In this document: positions 26,704 through 34,395 of the stretch, one piece after another
How positions within the stretch are numbered: position 1 is the stretch's first letter
Layout: every line of letters begins with the position of its first letter
Source of the DNA: Martinezella dioscoreae
GTDB taxonomy: Bacteria; Pseudomonadota; Alphaproteobacteria; Rhizobiales; Rhizobiaceae
Length of the DNA stretch: 64,000 bases
Assembly: GCF_009176305.1 (NCBI RefSeq)
Contig: NZ_BLAJ01000001.1
Location: 992,001 to 1,056,000 of the forward strand
Direction of reading: 5' to 3'
The notes under the pieces: model-generated
Seen by the model: the letters and a program-made list of their open reading frames with translations, nothing else
What the model was told of the DNA's origin: nothing
The model's database searches: none
Program-made: the position numbers and the translations under genes

Positions 26704-27342
26704 TCAGACGGCCAATAATTCGCGGGCAAGATCGCCGTAGCCGGTATAGCGATATTCGTATTCCAGGCCGAGAAAGGCGGCAGCGTCCCTTGCCTTTGCC
26801 TGTAGCGCCGGATCTTCTTCCTGCGAGAGATAGACGACCTTGCGGTAGTTGCCGAAATACATGTCCCGCAGCTCCGGATGGCGGTCGAGGCCGAGCGGAA
26901 CCACGACAAAGGCTTCGAACTGGCGGGCGAGAAAATCTGTCAGGAAAAACGATGTGATGTCATCGTCGCGCGCGGCGAAAGCCTCGTTGCCGGTGAAGAA
27001 GGAATAACAGTGCGGACCGGAAAGGCGCTCTATTCCTTCAAGCTGGCAGATCCTGTCGATATCGCCGCCTGTGCCGCAATCGGCATAGCCGATAAAGATC
27101 TTTTCGAAGCCGCGCGCGCGCGCATCGGCAATAGCCTCTTCCAGGGCTGGTGCGATCTTCTGCGGATAGGAATGATAGATTGCGGGAAGACAGTGAAGGT
27201 CGATGTGATCGAGCCCGTTTATTCTGGTGACCGCTAGTATTTCGCGCGCGATTGCCCCGCACGCAATCACATGAACTTTTTGGGTTTGTGCGCGTTTATC
27301 GCGCGGAGGGTTCTTCTCCGCATTTTTTTGATCGATATCCAC
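26704..27342 (-). CDS. DUF1638 family protein
   Basis: A 212-residue cytosolic protein: VHVIACGAIAREILAV, LHCLPAIYHSYPQKIAPALEEAI, IFIGYADCGTGGDID, LSGPHCYSFFTGNEAF. These are the conserved His/Cys-containing blocks of DUF1638, a family repeatedly linked to corrinoid and MttB-type methyltransferase genes; its biochemical role is unknown. The frame begins with GTG at 27342, only 19 nt from the divergent entericidin ATG, so the true start may be a few codons downstream. It is 237 nt upstream of the PF13769 gene on the same strand. Confidence 0.82.
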   Translation of the reverse strand: MDIDQKNAEKNPPRDKRAQTQKVHVIACGAIAREILAVTRINGLDHIDLHCLPAIYHSYPQKIAPALEEAIADARARGFEKIFIGYADCGTGGDIDRICQLEGIERLSGPHCYSFFTGNEAFAARDDDITSFFLTDFLARQFEAFVVVPLGLDRHPELRDMYFGNYRKVVYLSQEEDPALQAKARDAAAFLGLEYEYRYTGYGDLARELLAV

Positions 27343-27361
27343 TCAGAGGGGGTTCCCAATC

Positions 27362-27520
27362 ATGACTGCACCGACACTCACGAAAATTGCCACCGCCTGC
27401 GTCGTTCTCATGGTGCTTGCCTCTTGCGCCAATACTATACGTGGCATGGGCAGAGATACCGCAAATGCGGTGAACGCAACCGAGGACGCCGGTCATACCG
27501 TCAAGAAGGCGGCTCAATAG
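27362..27520 (+). CDS. entericidin-like small lipoprotein
   Basis: A 52-residue frame starting MTAPTLTKIATACVVLMVLASC: a signal peptide with lipobox LASC, so the mature protein begins at Cys22 and is lipid-anchored. The short mature part is TIRGMGRDTANAVNATEDAG and KKAAQ, the EcnA/EcnB pattern (C-N-T-x-RGxGxD). GAGGGGG is the ribosome site. It is transcribed against the flanking corrinoid genes, and a hairpin follows at 27539. Entericidins are envelope-stress lipoproteins; no link to the pathway is implied. Confidence 0.82.
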   Translation: MTAPTLTKIATACVVLMVLASCANTIRGMGRDTANAVNATEDAGHTVKKAAQ

Positions 27521-27538
27521 CTAATTTGGGATACCAAT

Positions 27539-27572
27539 GTGCCGGCGGCAACCCGTTGATTGTCGCCGGCAC
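27539..27572. terminator. hairpin between entericidin and corrinoid-protein genes
   Basis: A 9-bp stem, GTGCCGGCG with CGCCGGCAC, with CAA/TTG pairing inside the loop. It stands between two convergent genes and can serve both, although no long T run follows on either side. Confidence 0.5.
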
Positions 27573-27586
27573 TCAGTTTCTTGCAA

Positions 27587-28288
27587 TCAGGCGCCCGCAG
27601 CCAGGCTGTTGTGCTTGCGCTTCATGAATTCCTTGGCAGTCTCCACCGCCACGGCAGCGTCACGGCAATAGGCGTCAGCACCCACGGCCTTGCCGAATTC
27701 CTCGTTCAGTGGCGCGCCGCCGACCAGTACGACATAGTCGTCACGCAGGCCCTTTTCCTTCAGCGTATCGATAACGACCTTCATGTAGGGCATGGTCGTG
27801 GTCAGCAGTGCCGACATGCCAAGAATATCGGGCTGCTCGCGCTCGATGGCGTCGAGGTAGTTTTCGACCGGATTGTTGATCCCGAGGTCGATGACGTCGA
27901 AACCGGCGCCCTCCATCATCATGCCGACGAGGTTCTTGCCGATGTCGTGAATGTCGCCCTTGACGGTGCCGATCACCATCTTGCCGAGCTTGGGTGCACC
28001 GGTCTGTGCCAGCAGCGGCCGCAGGATCGCCATGCCGGCCTTCATCGCATTGGCCGAAAGCAGCACCTCCGGAACGAAGAGAATGCCGTCGCGGAAGTCG
28101 ATGCCGACAATACGCATGCCCTCGACCAGCGCCTGGGTCAGAACATCGTAAGGAGCCCAGCCGCGCTCCAAGAGGATATTGGTCGCTTCCTCGATTTCTT
28201 CCTTCAAGCCGTCATACAGGTCGTCATGCATCTGCTGCACGAGCTCTTCATCAGAAAGTTCCGAGAGAATGATTTCGTCGTCAGACAT
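27587..28288 (-). CDS. corrinoid-binding methyl carrier protein (MttC/MtgC-like)
   Basis: A 233-residue protein with an N-terminal four-helix B12-binding cap (about 1-95) and a C-terminal Rossmann domain. The cobalt-ligand motif DIHDIG (D112-x-H114-x-x-G117, within GTVKGDIHDIGKN) is followed by GMSALLTTTM and VLVGGAPLNEEFGKAVGADAY. This is the standard layout of MtaC/MtbC/MttC proteins that shuttle methyl groups. The start MSDDEI has GGAG just upstream; an ATG three codons earlier is possible. It is divergent from the MttB-like methyltransferase, sharing a 257-bp promoter spacer. Confidence 0.92.
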   Translation of the reverse strand: MSDDEIILSELSDEELVQQMHDDLYDGLKEEIEEATNILLERGWAPYDVLTQALVEGMRIVGIDFRDGILFVPEVLLSANAMKAGMAILRPLLAQTGAPKLGKMVIGTVKGDIHDIGKNLVGMMMEGAGFDVIDLGINNPVENYLDAIEREQPDILGMSALLTTTMPYMKVVIDTLKEKGLRDDYVVLVGGAPLNEEFGKAVGADAYCRDAAVAVETAKEFMKRKHNSLAAGA

Positions 28289-28545
28289 GCGCTCCATCCC
28301 ATTTTCGTGCAGCATCAGAGACTTGTATAAAACACTGCCGCCATTACGGATAGACCGGAAGGCCGCCAAAACTCTTTTTGAATGCGACGTCGCACGGAAC
28401 AATCGCGACGGACGAAGAACAGTTGATATTGTCAGCCGATGTCTGTCCTATGCTAATTGCTGGCGCATTAAGGAACGTCCGCTTGTCGGAATCAGGTAGC
28501 ATGGGGCCTGATAGACGCATCCATGCGCAGGAGTGAGGAAACATC

Positions 28546-30126
28546 ATGGACGATATGATTGAGCAACCGGCTGCAGGCAATGATGGCGGCGGACGGCGTT
28601 CGCGCAGTGAGGGCAGGGGTGCGGCAGCGCGGCGCGCTTCGCGCAGCGGCGGCGGGCCGGGTCCTTCGCTCCCCTATATCACCCGTAAGATCGGCGTCTA
28701 TGAAGTGCTTGACGAAGAGGGCCTGCAGCTCATCGAACGCAATGCCGATACGGTTTTGGAGGAAATCGGCATCGAATTTCGCGACGATGCGGAAGCTCTG
28801 GCGCTCTGGAAGGAAGCCGGTGCCGACGTACGCGGCCAGCGCGTGCATTTTCCGAAGGGGCTTTGCCGCGAGCTTCTGAAGACCGCGCCGAAAGAATTTA
28901 CCTGGCATGCGCGCAACAGCGCCCGCAATGCCCATGTCGGCGGCAAGGCGACGATTTTCGCGCCGGTCTACGGCCCGCCTTTCGTGCGTGATCTTGAGGG
29001 CAACCGCCGCTATGCGACGATCGAGGATTTCCGTAATTTCGTGAAGCTCGCCTATATGGCACCGTCGATGCATTCGTCCGGCGGCACGGTCTGCGAGCCT
29101 GTCGATATCCCGGTCAACAAGCGCCATCTCGATATGGTCTATAGCCATATCAAATATTCCGATAAGCCGTTCATGGGCTCAGTCACCGCGCCGGAGCGTG
29201 CAGAAGATACGATCGCTATGGCAAAGATCGTGTTCGGCGACGATTTCGTTGAAAACAATTGTGTAACGCTGAACCTCATCAATGCCAATTCGCCGATGGT
29301 GTTCGACGAAACGATGCTCGGCGCCTTGAAGGTCTATGCGCGGCACAATCAGGCTTCGGTGGTTTCTCCCTTCATTCTCTCGGGCGCGATGAGCCCCGTG
29401 ACGGTCGCAGGCACGCTGACGCAGATTCTGGCCGAGGTGCTGGCTGGCGCTTCCTTCACGCAGCTGATCCGCAAGGGCTCGCCTGTTCTGTTCGGCACCT
29501 TCGCCGCATCCATTTCGATGCAGTCGGGCGCGCCGACCTTCGGCACGCCGGAGCCATCGCTTGTCTCCTATGGCGCAGCACAGCTCGCGCGTCGCCTCGG
29601 TCTGCCGTTCCGTACCGGCGGCTCGCTCTGCGCCTCGAAGGTGCCGGACGCACAGGCGGCGCATGAATCCGCCAATACGCTCAACATGACGCTACTGGCC
29701 GGCACGAATTTCGTGCTGCATGCGGCGGGATGGCTCGAGGGTGGTCTCGTCTCCTCCTACGAAAAGTTCATGATCGATCAGGACCAGCTCGGCATGATGC
29801 AGAAGATGGCCGTAGGCGTGGATCTCTCCGAAAATGGCCAGGCGCTGGATGCCGTCCGCGAAGTCGGGCCGGGTAGCCATTATCTCGGCTGCGGCCATAC
29901 GCAGGCGAATTTCCAGTCTGCCTTCTATCGCTCGCCGCTCGCCGACAACAACTCCTTCGAGCAGTGGGAGATCGAAGGTCAGAAGCGGATCGAGCAGCGC
30001 GCCAACGCGCTTTGCCGCTCCTGGCTCGATCACTACGAAGCGCCGCCGCTTGATCCGGCTATCGACGAGGCCCTGCTCGCCTATATCCAGAAGCGCAAGG
30101 ACTCGATGCCGGACGCCTTCACCTGA
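28546..30126 (+). CDS. MttB-superfamily methyltransferase, non-pyrrolysine (betaine/quaternary-amine type)
   Basis: A 526-residue protein of the trimethylamine methyltransferase family: a low-complexity N-terminus (Gly/Arg-rich to residue 40), then LDEEGLQLIERNADTVLEEIGIEF, YGPPFVRDLEGNRRYATIEDF, SGGTVCEPVDIP and GSHYLGCGHTQANF. No in-frame TAG occurs, so it lacks the pyrrolysine of true MttB; such homologues demethylate glycine betaine, proline betaine, carnitine or butyrobetaine. It should methylate the divergently encoded corrinoid protein. The first stop is TGA at 30124; the same frame continues without another stop for 34 codons to a TGA that overlaps the next gene (see findings). Substrate is inferred. 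Confidence 0.88.
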   Translation: MDDMIEQPAAGNDGGGRRSRSEGRGAAARRASRSGGGPGPSLPYITRKIGVYEVLDEEGLQLIERNADTVLEEIGIEFRDDAEALALWKEAGADVRGQRVHFPKGLCRELLKTAPKEFTWHARNSARNAHVGGKATIFAPVYGPPFVRDLEGNRRYATIEDFRNFVKLAYMAPSMHSSGGTVCEPVDIPVNKRHLDMVYSHIKYSDKPFMGSVTAPERAEDTIAMAKIVFGDDFVENNCVTLNLINANSPMVFDETMLGALKVYARHNQASVVSPFILSGAMSPVTVAGTLTQILAEVLAGASFTQLIRKGSPVLFGTFAASISMQSGAPTFGTPEPSLVSYGAAQLARRLGLPFRTGGSLCASKVPDAQAAHESANTLNMTLLAGTNFVLHAAGWLEGGLVSSYEKFMIDQDQLGMMQKMAVGVDLSENGQALDAVREVGPGSHYLGCGHTQANFQSAFYRSPLADNNSFEQWEIEGQKRIEQRANALCRSWLDHYEAPPLDPAIDEALLAYIQKRKDSMPDAFT

Positions 30127-30227
30127 AGAGAGCCCGAGGCCGCCAGGGAGCAAGGCGGTGCGACACGTGTTGCCGATCTCATCCAGAAGGAAGTCTGGCG
30201 GCCGCACTATGAATATAAGGGGCCACG

Positions 30228-30920
30228 GTGAGCCGCGGCCCTGCCATCTTCGAACAGCTCCGTGCGGCGCTCGGCGTCCACGGAGTTTTCGTTCGTGGCA
30301 GCTTGTCCTTCCATGAAGGCGAGGGGCCGTTGCTGACGGATGGCACGCCTGCACGCGGTGTCGTGCTGCTGGGCAATATCGGCGGCTCGATCTGGCCGGC
30401 GTTTTCGAAATGGCTGGATATGCCCGTCAACAGGACGCGCAAAAATCCCCTTGATGACTGGTCGAAGGCGATTATCCGGCCGGTCGCAAGCGGGCTAGCG
30501 GCCACTGCCTATTTTCCTTCGGATCCTCCCTGGCAACCGTTCCAGCGATGGGCCATGCAGGCCGAGCGCTTGAAAGCGTCGCCGCTCGGCATCTTGATCC
30601 ATCCGGACTATGGTTTGTGGCACGGATATCGCGGCGCATTGGGATTTGCCGATGCGCTGGAAGGAATGGAGGTGTCGCCGTTTTCTCCGCATCCATGCGA
30701 TCTATGCGTTGAGAAACCTTGTCTTGCCGCCTGTCCCGTTGGGGCGATAGCGGCAGCCGGCTTTGATCTTTCAGGCTGCCGGTCGCACTTGCGCACACCG
30801 CAAGAGCAGGTCGGCTGCATGGCCGGCGGCTGCCTTGCACGCAATGCCTGCCCGGTCGGAGCCAACTATCGTTATCCGGCCGAACAGCTTGCATTCCATA
30901 TGGCTGCACTCCAGCTCTAG
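30228..30920 (+). CDS. 4Fe-4S ferredoxin-like protein of the demethylation cluster
   Basis: A 230-residue protein with a ferredoxin-like Cys group near residues 160-180 (CDLCVEKPCLAACPVGAI; CX2CX4CX3CP) and a second Cys set in CMAGGCLARNACPVG. The first 150 residues (GVVLLGNIGGSIWPAF; HPDYGLWHGYRGALGFAD) resemble the N-terminal part of epoxyqueuosine-reductase-like or MMACHC-like proteins. GTG at 30228 overlaps a TGA in the upstream gene's frame. An electron donor for the corrinoid activator is a reasonable guess from position. Confidence 0.8.
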   Translation: MSRGPAIFEQLRAALGVHGVFVRGSLSFHEGEGPLLTDGTPARGVVLLGNIGGSIWPAFSKWLDMPVNRTRKNPLDDWSKAIIRPVASGLAATAYFPSDPPWQPFQRWAMQAERLKASPLGILIHPDYGLWHGYRGALGFADALEGMEVSPFSPHPCDLCVEKPCLAACPVGAIAAAGFDLSGCRSHLRTPQEQVGCMAGGCLARNACPVGANYRYPAEQLAFHMAALQL

Positions 30921-30986
30921 GTCTCACGCCTTCCTTGTTTCGCCGCATTGCGATGCGTTCTGAAGCCTGTTTATTGATACGGGGCT

Positions 30987-31733
30987 ATGCGCTTGATTCG
31001 ATTGATGGTCATTCTTGCCGTTCTTGCCTTTGCCGCCACCGCGTCGGCCGGCGAAGCCTGCCGCAAGGTCCAGCATCTCGGGGACGGCTATACGGTCTGC
31101 ACTTTCGATGCGGTCAGCGACGACATTCAGATTTTTCAGAACGATCGCAACGGCAAACCTTATGGCTCTTTCCGTGCCCTGGAAAATGATCTGCGTCAGG
31201 ATCGCATCTATGTGCGCTTCGCCATGAATGGCGGCATGTATCTCGATGACCAGTCTCCCGTGGGTCTCTTCGTCGAGAATGGACGTGAGGTGAAGGCGAT
31301 CAACACCAACAAGGGCTGGGGTAACTTTCATCTCCTGCCGAACGGGGTCTTCTATCTCGGGGCGGGCAAGGCCGGGATCATGGAAAGCAAGGCCTTCGCA
31401 GCTTCCGGCATCAAACCTTTTTATGCGACGCAGTCCGGCCCGATGCTGGTCATCAGCGGCAGGCTTCATCCGTCATTTCTGGCGGATAGTCCGAGCTTGA
31501 AGACACGAAACGGCGTGGGTGTTACCTCAGACGGCAAGGTCGTCTTCGCCATTTCCGATGGCGCGGTGCGTTTCCACGACTTTGCGACGCTATTTCGCGA
31601 CGAGTTGAAATGTCCGAATGCGCTGTTTCTCGATGGCAGCATCTCCAGCCTCGATATCCCGGAATGGCAAAGGCGCGACAGCCTGTTTCCGCTCGGGCCG
31701 ATCATTGCAGTGACGGAAATGCTGCCGGGCTAA
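30987..31733 (+). CDS. phosphodiester glycosidase family exported protein
   Basis: A 248-residue protein with a signal peptide (MRLIRLMVILAVLAFAATASA). The mature part has the NAGPA/PF09992 pattern: VRFAMNGGMYLDDQSPVGLFVENGREV, FYATQSGPMLVISGRLHP, NGVGVTSDGKVVFAISDG and NALFLDGSISSLDIP. These Asn/Gly/Asp-rich motifs line the active site of phosphodiester alpha-GlcNAcase relatives. It is probably periplasmic. It follows the ferredoxin-like gene by 66 nt but is thematically closer to the polysaccharide genes after it. Substrate is unknown. Confidence 0.85.
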   Translation: MRLIRLMVILAVLAFAATASAGEACRKVQHLGDGYTVCTFDAVSDDIQIFQNDRNGKPYGSFRALENDLRQDRIYVRFAMNGGMYLDDQSPVGLFVENGREVKAINTNKGWGNFHLLPNGVFYLGAGKAGIMESKAFAASGIKPFYATQSGPMLVISGRLHPSFLADSPSLKTRNGVGVTSDGKVVFAISDGAVRFHDFATLFRDELKCPNALFLDGSISSLDIPEWQRRDSLFPLGPIIAVTEMLPG

Positions 31734-31798
31734 GGCGCGCCGGAAATGTGAAGAGCTCCGCAGTGCGTCGCGGAGCCCTTGGCTGTAGCTATCAAATC

Positions 31799-33013
31799 TC
31801 AGACGAACTGATCGATATAGGTCATGATGCTGAACAGGCCGTCCTTCGGACCCGGATTGGCCGGGAAATCCTCGGTGAAGCGGAGATAGGCCCTTGGCTT
31901 ACCGCCATAGCTGCCGGTCTGCGGCGCTTCCCTCGAGAGATGCTGCCGGATCGACTGCGGGAGAAGGTTGATCGTGGCGTCGTCGATGATCGGTTCGATG
32001 ATGACGGGTTCTCCATTGAAAGCGATCGCTTCCGTCGCGGCGGTGGAGATGCCTGCCAGCTTGCGGATCTGATCATAGGATTCCGGCGGCAATGGCGTCG
32101 GCAGGTAGGCCGCCATGCGGTGATACATGATATAGGCTTCGACCCAGTTCTGCGCGTTGACATGCAGGCGCATGGCGACCGCCTGACGCTGCAGCATGAA
32201 TTCGGTGATGCGAGGCATCAGCGAGCCGCGATAATCAGGCGGATAGCGGTTATCGCGCAGCGCCTGCGAGGCGAGGTATTCGAGGCCGCCTCTGTAGGTA
32301 TCCCACTGGAACATGCATTCCTTGTTGCCCTGCTGCAGGCGCGGATCGTCTGAAACGGCGGTCACGCGCGCGAAAGGCTCCGGCATAAACAGCACGTCGG
32401 CCTTGTCCAATGCGCGGGTCGTATAGAGGAATGCCCAAAAGATGAACGGCGTCGGGCTGGAAATTGATTTCAACAGAACATCGCGCCGGATGATCATGAA
32501 TTCGGGGAAGATATGACGGTCGAGAATGAATTCCAGCATCGAGCGGAAATCACCCTTGGCGTGACGCGTCGGATAGGAGAGGTGATAGAAGGGTTCCATA
32601 TCGCCGCCGCCAGGCCGGCCATCGACGAGGAGCCACGGCGCCTGGATCATGCCGATATTCTTGTCGTCCACCATGATACGAAGATATTCGACGACTTTTT
32701 CCGGGATCAGCAAATCGTCGTCGCCGAGGAAAACCGCGTAATGGCCGCGGGCTCTCTGCATCGCAAAAGCGTAGTTGCTGATGAAACCGGAATTGCGAGC
32801 CCGGCGATAAGCGCTGATTTCCGGATGATGCGAGATCGACTGAATGTAGGCTGCGGTCTCATCCGTCGAACAATCGTCGACAATGACGATTTCGAAAGGG
32901 AGGCCCAGTCGGCGAAACTCTTCCAGGTGGAAATTGACGTTCCGCTCGAGCATGAACTGACGGTTATAGGTCGGAACGCAGACCGAAAGGACGGGGACTT
33001 GGGCAGAAGACAT
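31799..33013 (-). CDS. GT2-family glycosyltransferase
   Basis: A 404-residue protein with an N-terminal GT-A domain: LSVCVPTYNRQFMLERNV, FEIVIVDDCSTDETAAYIQ, ARNSGFISNYAFAMQRARG and FLGDDDLL (the DxD-like metal site). The C-terminal 170 residues are family-specific. GGAG lies before the ATG. No membrane helices are visible, so it acts at the cytosolic face. It is one of several glycosyltransferases in this block, in divergent order with the next one. Confidence 0.87.
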   Translation of the reverse strand: MSSAQVPVLSVCVPTYNRQFMLERNVNFHLEEFRRLGLPFEIVIVDDCSTDETAAYIQSISHHPEISAYRRARNSGFISNYAFAMQRARGHYAVFLGDDDLLIPEKVVEYLRIMVDDKNIGMIQAPWLLVDGRPGGGDMEPFYHLSYPTRHAKGDFRSMLEFILDRHIFPEFMIIRRDVLLKSISSPTPFIFWAFLYTTRALDKADVLFMPEPFARVTAVSDDPRLQQGNKECMFQWDTYRGGLEYLASQALRDNRYPPDYRGSLMPRITEFMLQRQAVAMRLHVNAQNWVEAYIMYHRMAAYLPTPLPPESYDQIRKLAGISTAATEAIAFNGEPVIIEPIIDDATINLLPQSIRQHLSREAPQTGSYGGKPRAYLRFTEDFPANPGPKDGLFSIMTYIDQFV

Positions 33014-33309
33014 CGATATTCTCCACGAGGCATCAGCGCGATTCTATGCACGGACTTTGATCCATGAATAAGCGGGATTGCTTTCGCGGGGCTGGAGAGT
33101 TTTGAGCGATCCGATTGTGGGAATTGCCTATGCTCCAGTTCAGTGCAAGTTCCGCTCTTTATGCTCCTGCCAGCGCATCCTGCAATCCCGGCAGGAAGCG
33201 ATTGCCGTTTTCGAGGTTGCCTCTTCCTCGAAAATGGCCGGATAGCCCGAGGCACATGGATCGCCGATACCTCCAGGGTTTGGCGTCCATGTCAGTATCA
33301 GGAGACCCT

Positions 33310-34299
33310 GTGAGCAAAGTCAGTGTCATCATTCCCGCCTATAAGGCGCAGGAATCCATCGGTGAAACGATTGCCGCGGTTCTGGAAAATCGTGACGTTC
33401 TGGAGGTGATCGTCGTCGACGACATGTCTCCCGATGCCACCGCGATGATTGTCGAGCGACATGCTCAGCGCGATCAGCGGGTGCGCTTGCTGCGCAATCC
33501 GCAAAATGGCGGGGCGGGATACAGCCGGAATGCCGGCATGGCCGCCGCCCGCGGCGGCTATTATTACTTTCTCGACGCCGACGACATGGTAGCGCATCGC
33601 TCGATCGATGAAGTCGTGTATCACATGGAAGCCAATGCCTGCGATGTGATGGTGTTTCGCTATCGCTACGTCACCGAGAGGAACGGTCGTCTCGATCCGA
33701 TGCTGCCGATCGACAATGATGCCTGGCGGGAGCTGGTCGGCGATACCGACATAGGCGTTTTTACGCTCGACCAGTGCGGGCGATTGCTGTTCACCGTGAA
33801 TTTCCCCTGGAACAAGATCGTGAGCGCCAGGCTATGCCGGGAAACGGATCTCCGCTTCTCGGAGACCCGTGTCCATAACGATATCTATGCTCACTGGCAT
33901 ATCTATCTGCACGCCCGGAAGATCGGCATGATGAATCGTTATCTCATCGGCCACCGCGTCTATCAGGACAGGGCGCAGCTGACCAATGTCTTCACCGAAA
34001 AGCGGTTCGAGGTCTTCAAGGCTTTTGCGGAGGTGGAAGCGCTGTTTGCGCGCCTGCCGCGGATGAAAGAGGCCTATTACCAGTGGTTCCTTCGCAGCAA
34101 GTTCGATTTGCTCGATTGGATCTACCCGCAATTGCCGTTCGATCTCAGGGAGCGTTTCTTCGCGCTGGTTCGGCAATGCTATGAAGACTATGGCCAGGCT
34201 GACTATGAGAACGTGCGCAGGCAGTCGTTCGAGACTGCGGATATCGCGCTCAGGCTGAAACAGGCCCCTCATTTGATACTCGGCAAGACGCCGAGATAG
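33310..34299 (+). CDS. GT2-family glycosyltransferase
   Basis: A 329-residue protein: VSKVSVIIPAYKAQESIGETI, LEVIVVDDMSPDATAMIVE, NGGAGYSRNAGMAAARGGYYYFLDADDMV. The VDD and DADD motifs bind UDP-sugar and metal. GTG at 33310 is preferred because AGGAG stands 5 nt before it; an in-frame ATG at 33289 and a frame opening at 33115 are alternatives. The C-terminal part (FPWNKIVSARLC; NDIYAHWHIYLHA) resembles glycosyltransferases acting on surface polysaccharides. Acceptor is unknown. Confidence 0.86.
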   Translation: MSKVSVIIPAYKAQESIGETIAAVLENRDVLEVIVVDDMSPDATAMIVERHAQRDQRVRLLRNPQNGGAGYSRNAGMAAARGGYYYFLDADDMVAHRSIDEVVYHMEANACDVMVFRYRYVTERNGRLDPMLPIDNDAWRELVGDTDIGVFTLDQCGRLLFTVNFPWNKIVSARLCRETDLRFSETRVHNDIYAHWHIYLHARKIGMMNRYLIGHRVYQDRAQLTNVFTEKRFEVFKAFAEVEALFARLPRMKEAYYQWFLRSKFDLLDWIYPQLPFDLRERFFALVRQCYEDYGQADYENVRRQSFETADIALRLKQAPHLILGKTPR

Positions 34300-34344
34300 C
34301 CGGCTAAGATAACTTTCTTCACCTGCTGTATTCGCAATAAAAAG

Positions 34345-34379
34345 AGAGAGGCGCCGCGATATGACCACGGCGCCTCTCT
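34345..34379 (-). terminator. terminator of the glycosyltransferase-methyltransferase gene
   Basis: A 12-bp perfect stem, AGAGAGGCGCCG with CGGCGCCTCTCT. Read on the minus strand it is followed by CTTTTTAT, 17 nt after the stop codon of the gene at 34396. It may also stop the convergent GT2 transcript, with a weaker T run. Confidence 0.85.
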
Positions 34380-34395
34380 TCCATTTCAGGCTGGT

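Noticed and set aside
28546..30126. Pyrrolysine codon in the MttB-like gene
   Set aside because: No in-frame TAG exists, and no pylT/pylS-like genes were seen in the window.
30124..30126. Selenocysteine at the UGA of the MttB-like gene
   Set aside because: No convincing selenocysteine insertion hairpin follows the codon and no Sec genes are in view; kept only as an unexplained in-frame UGA.
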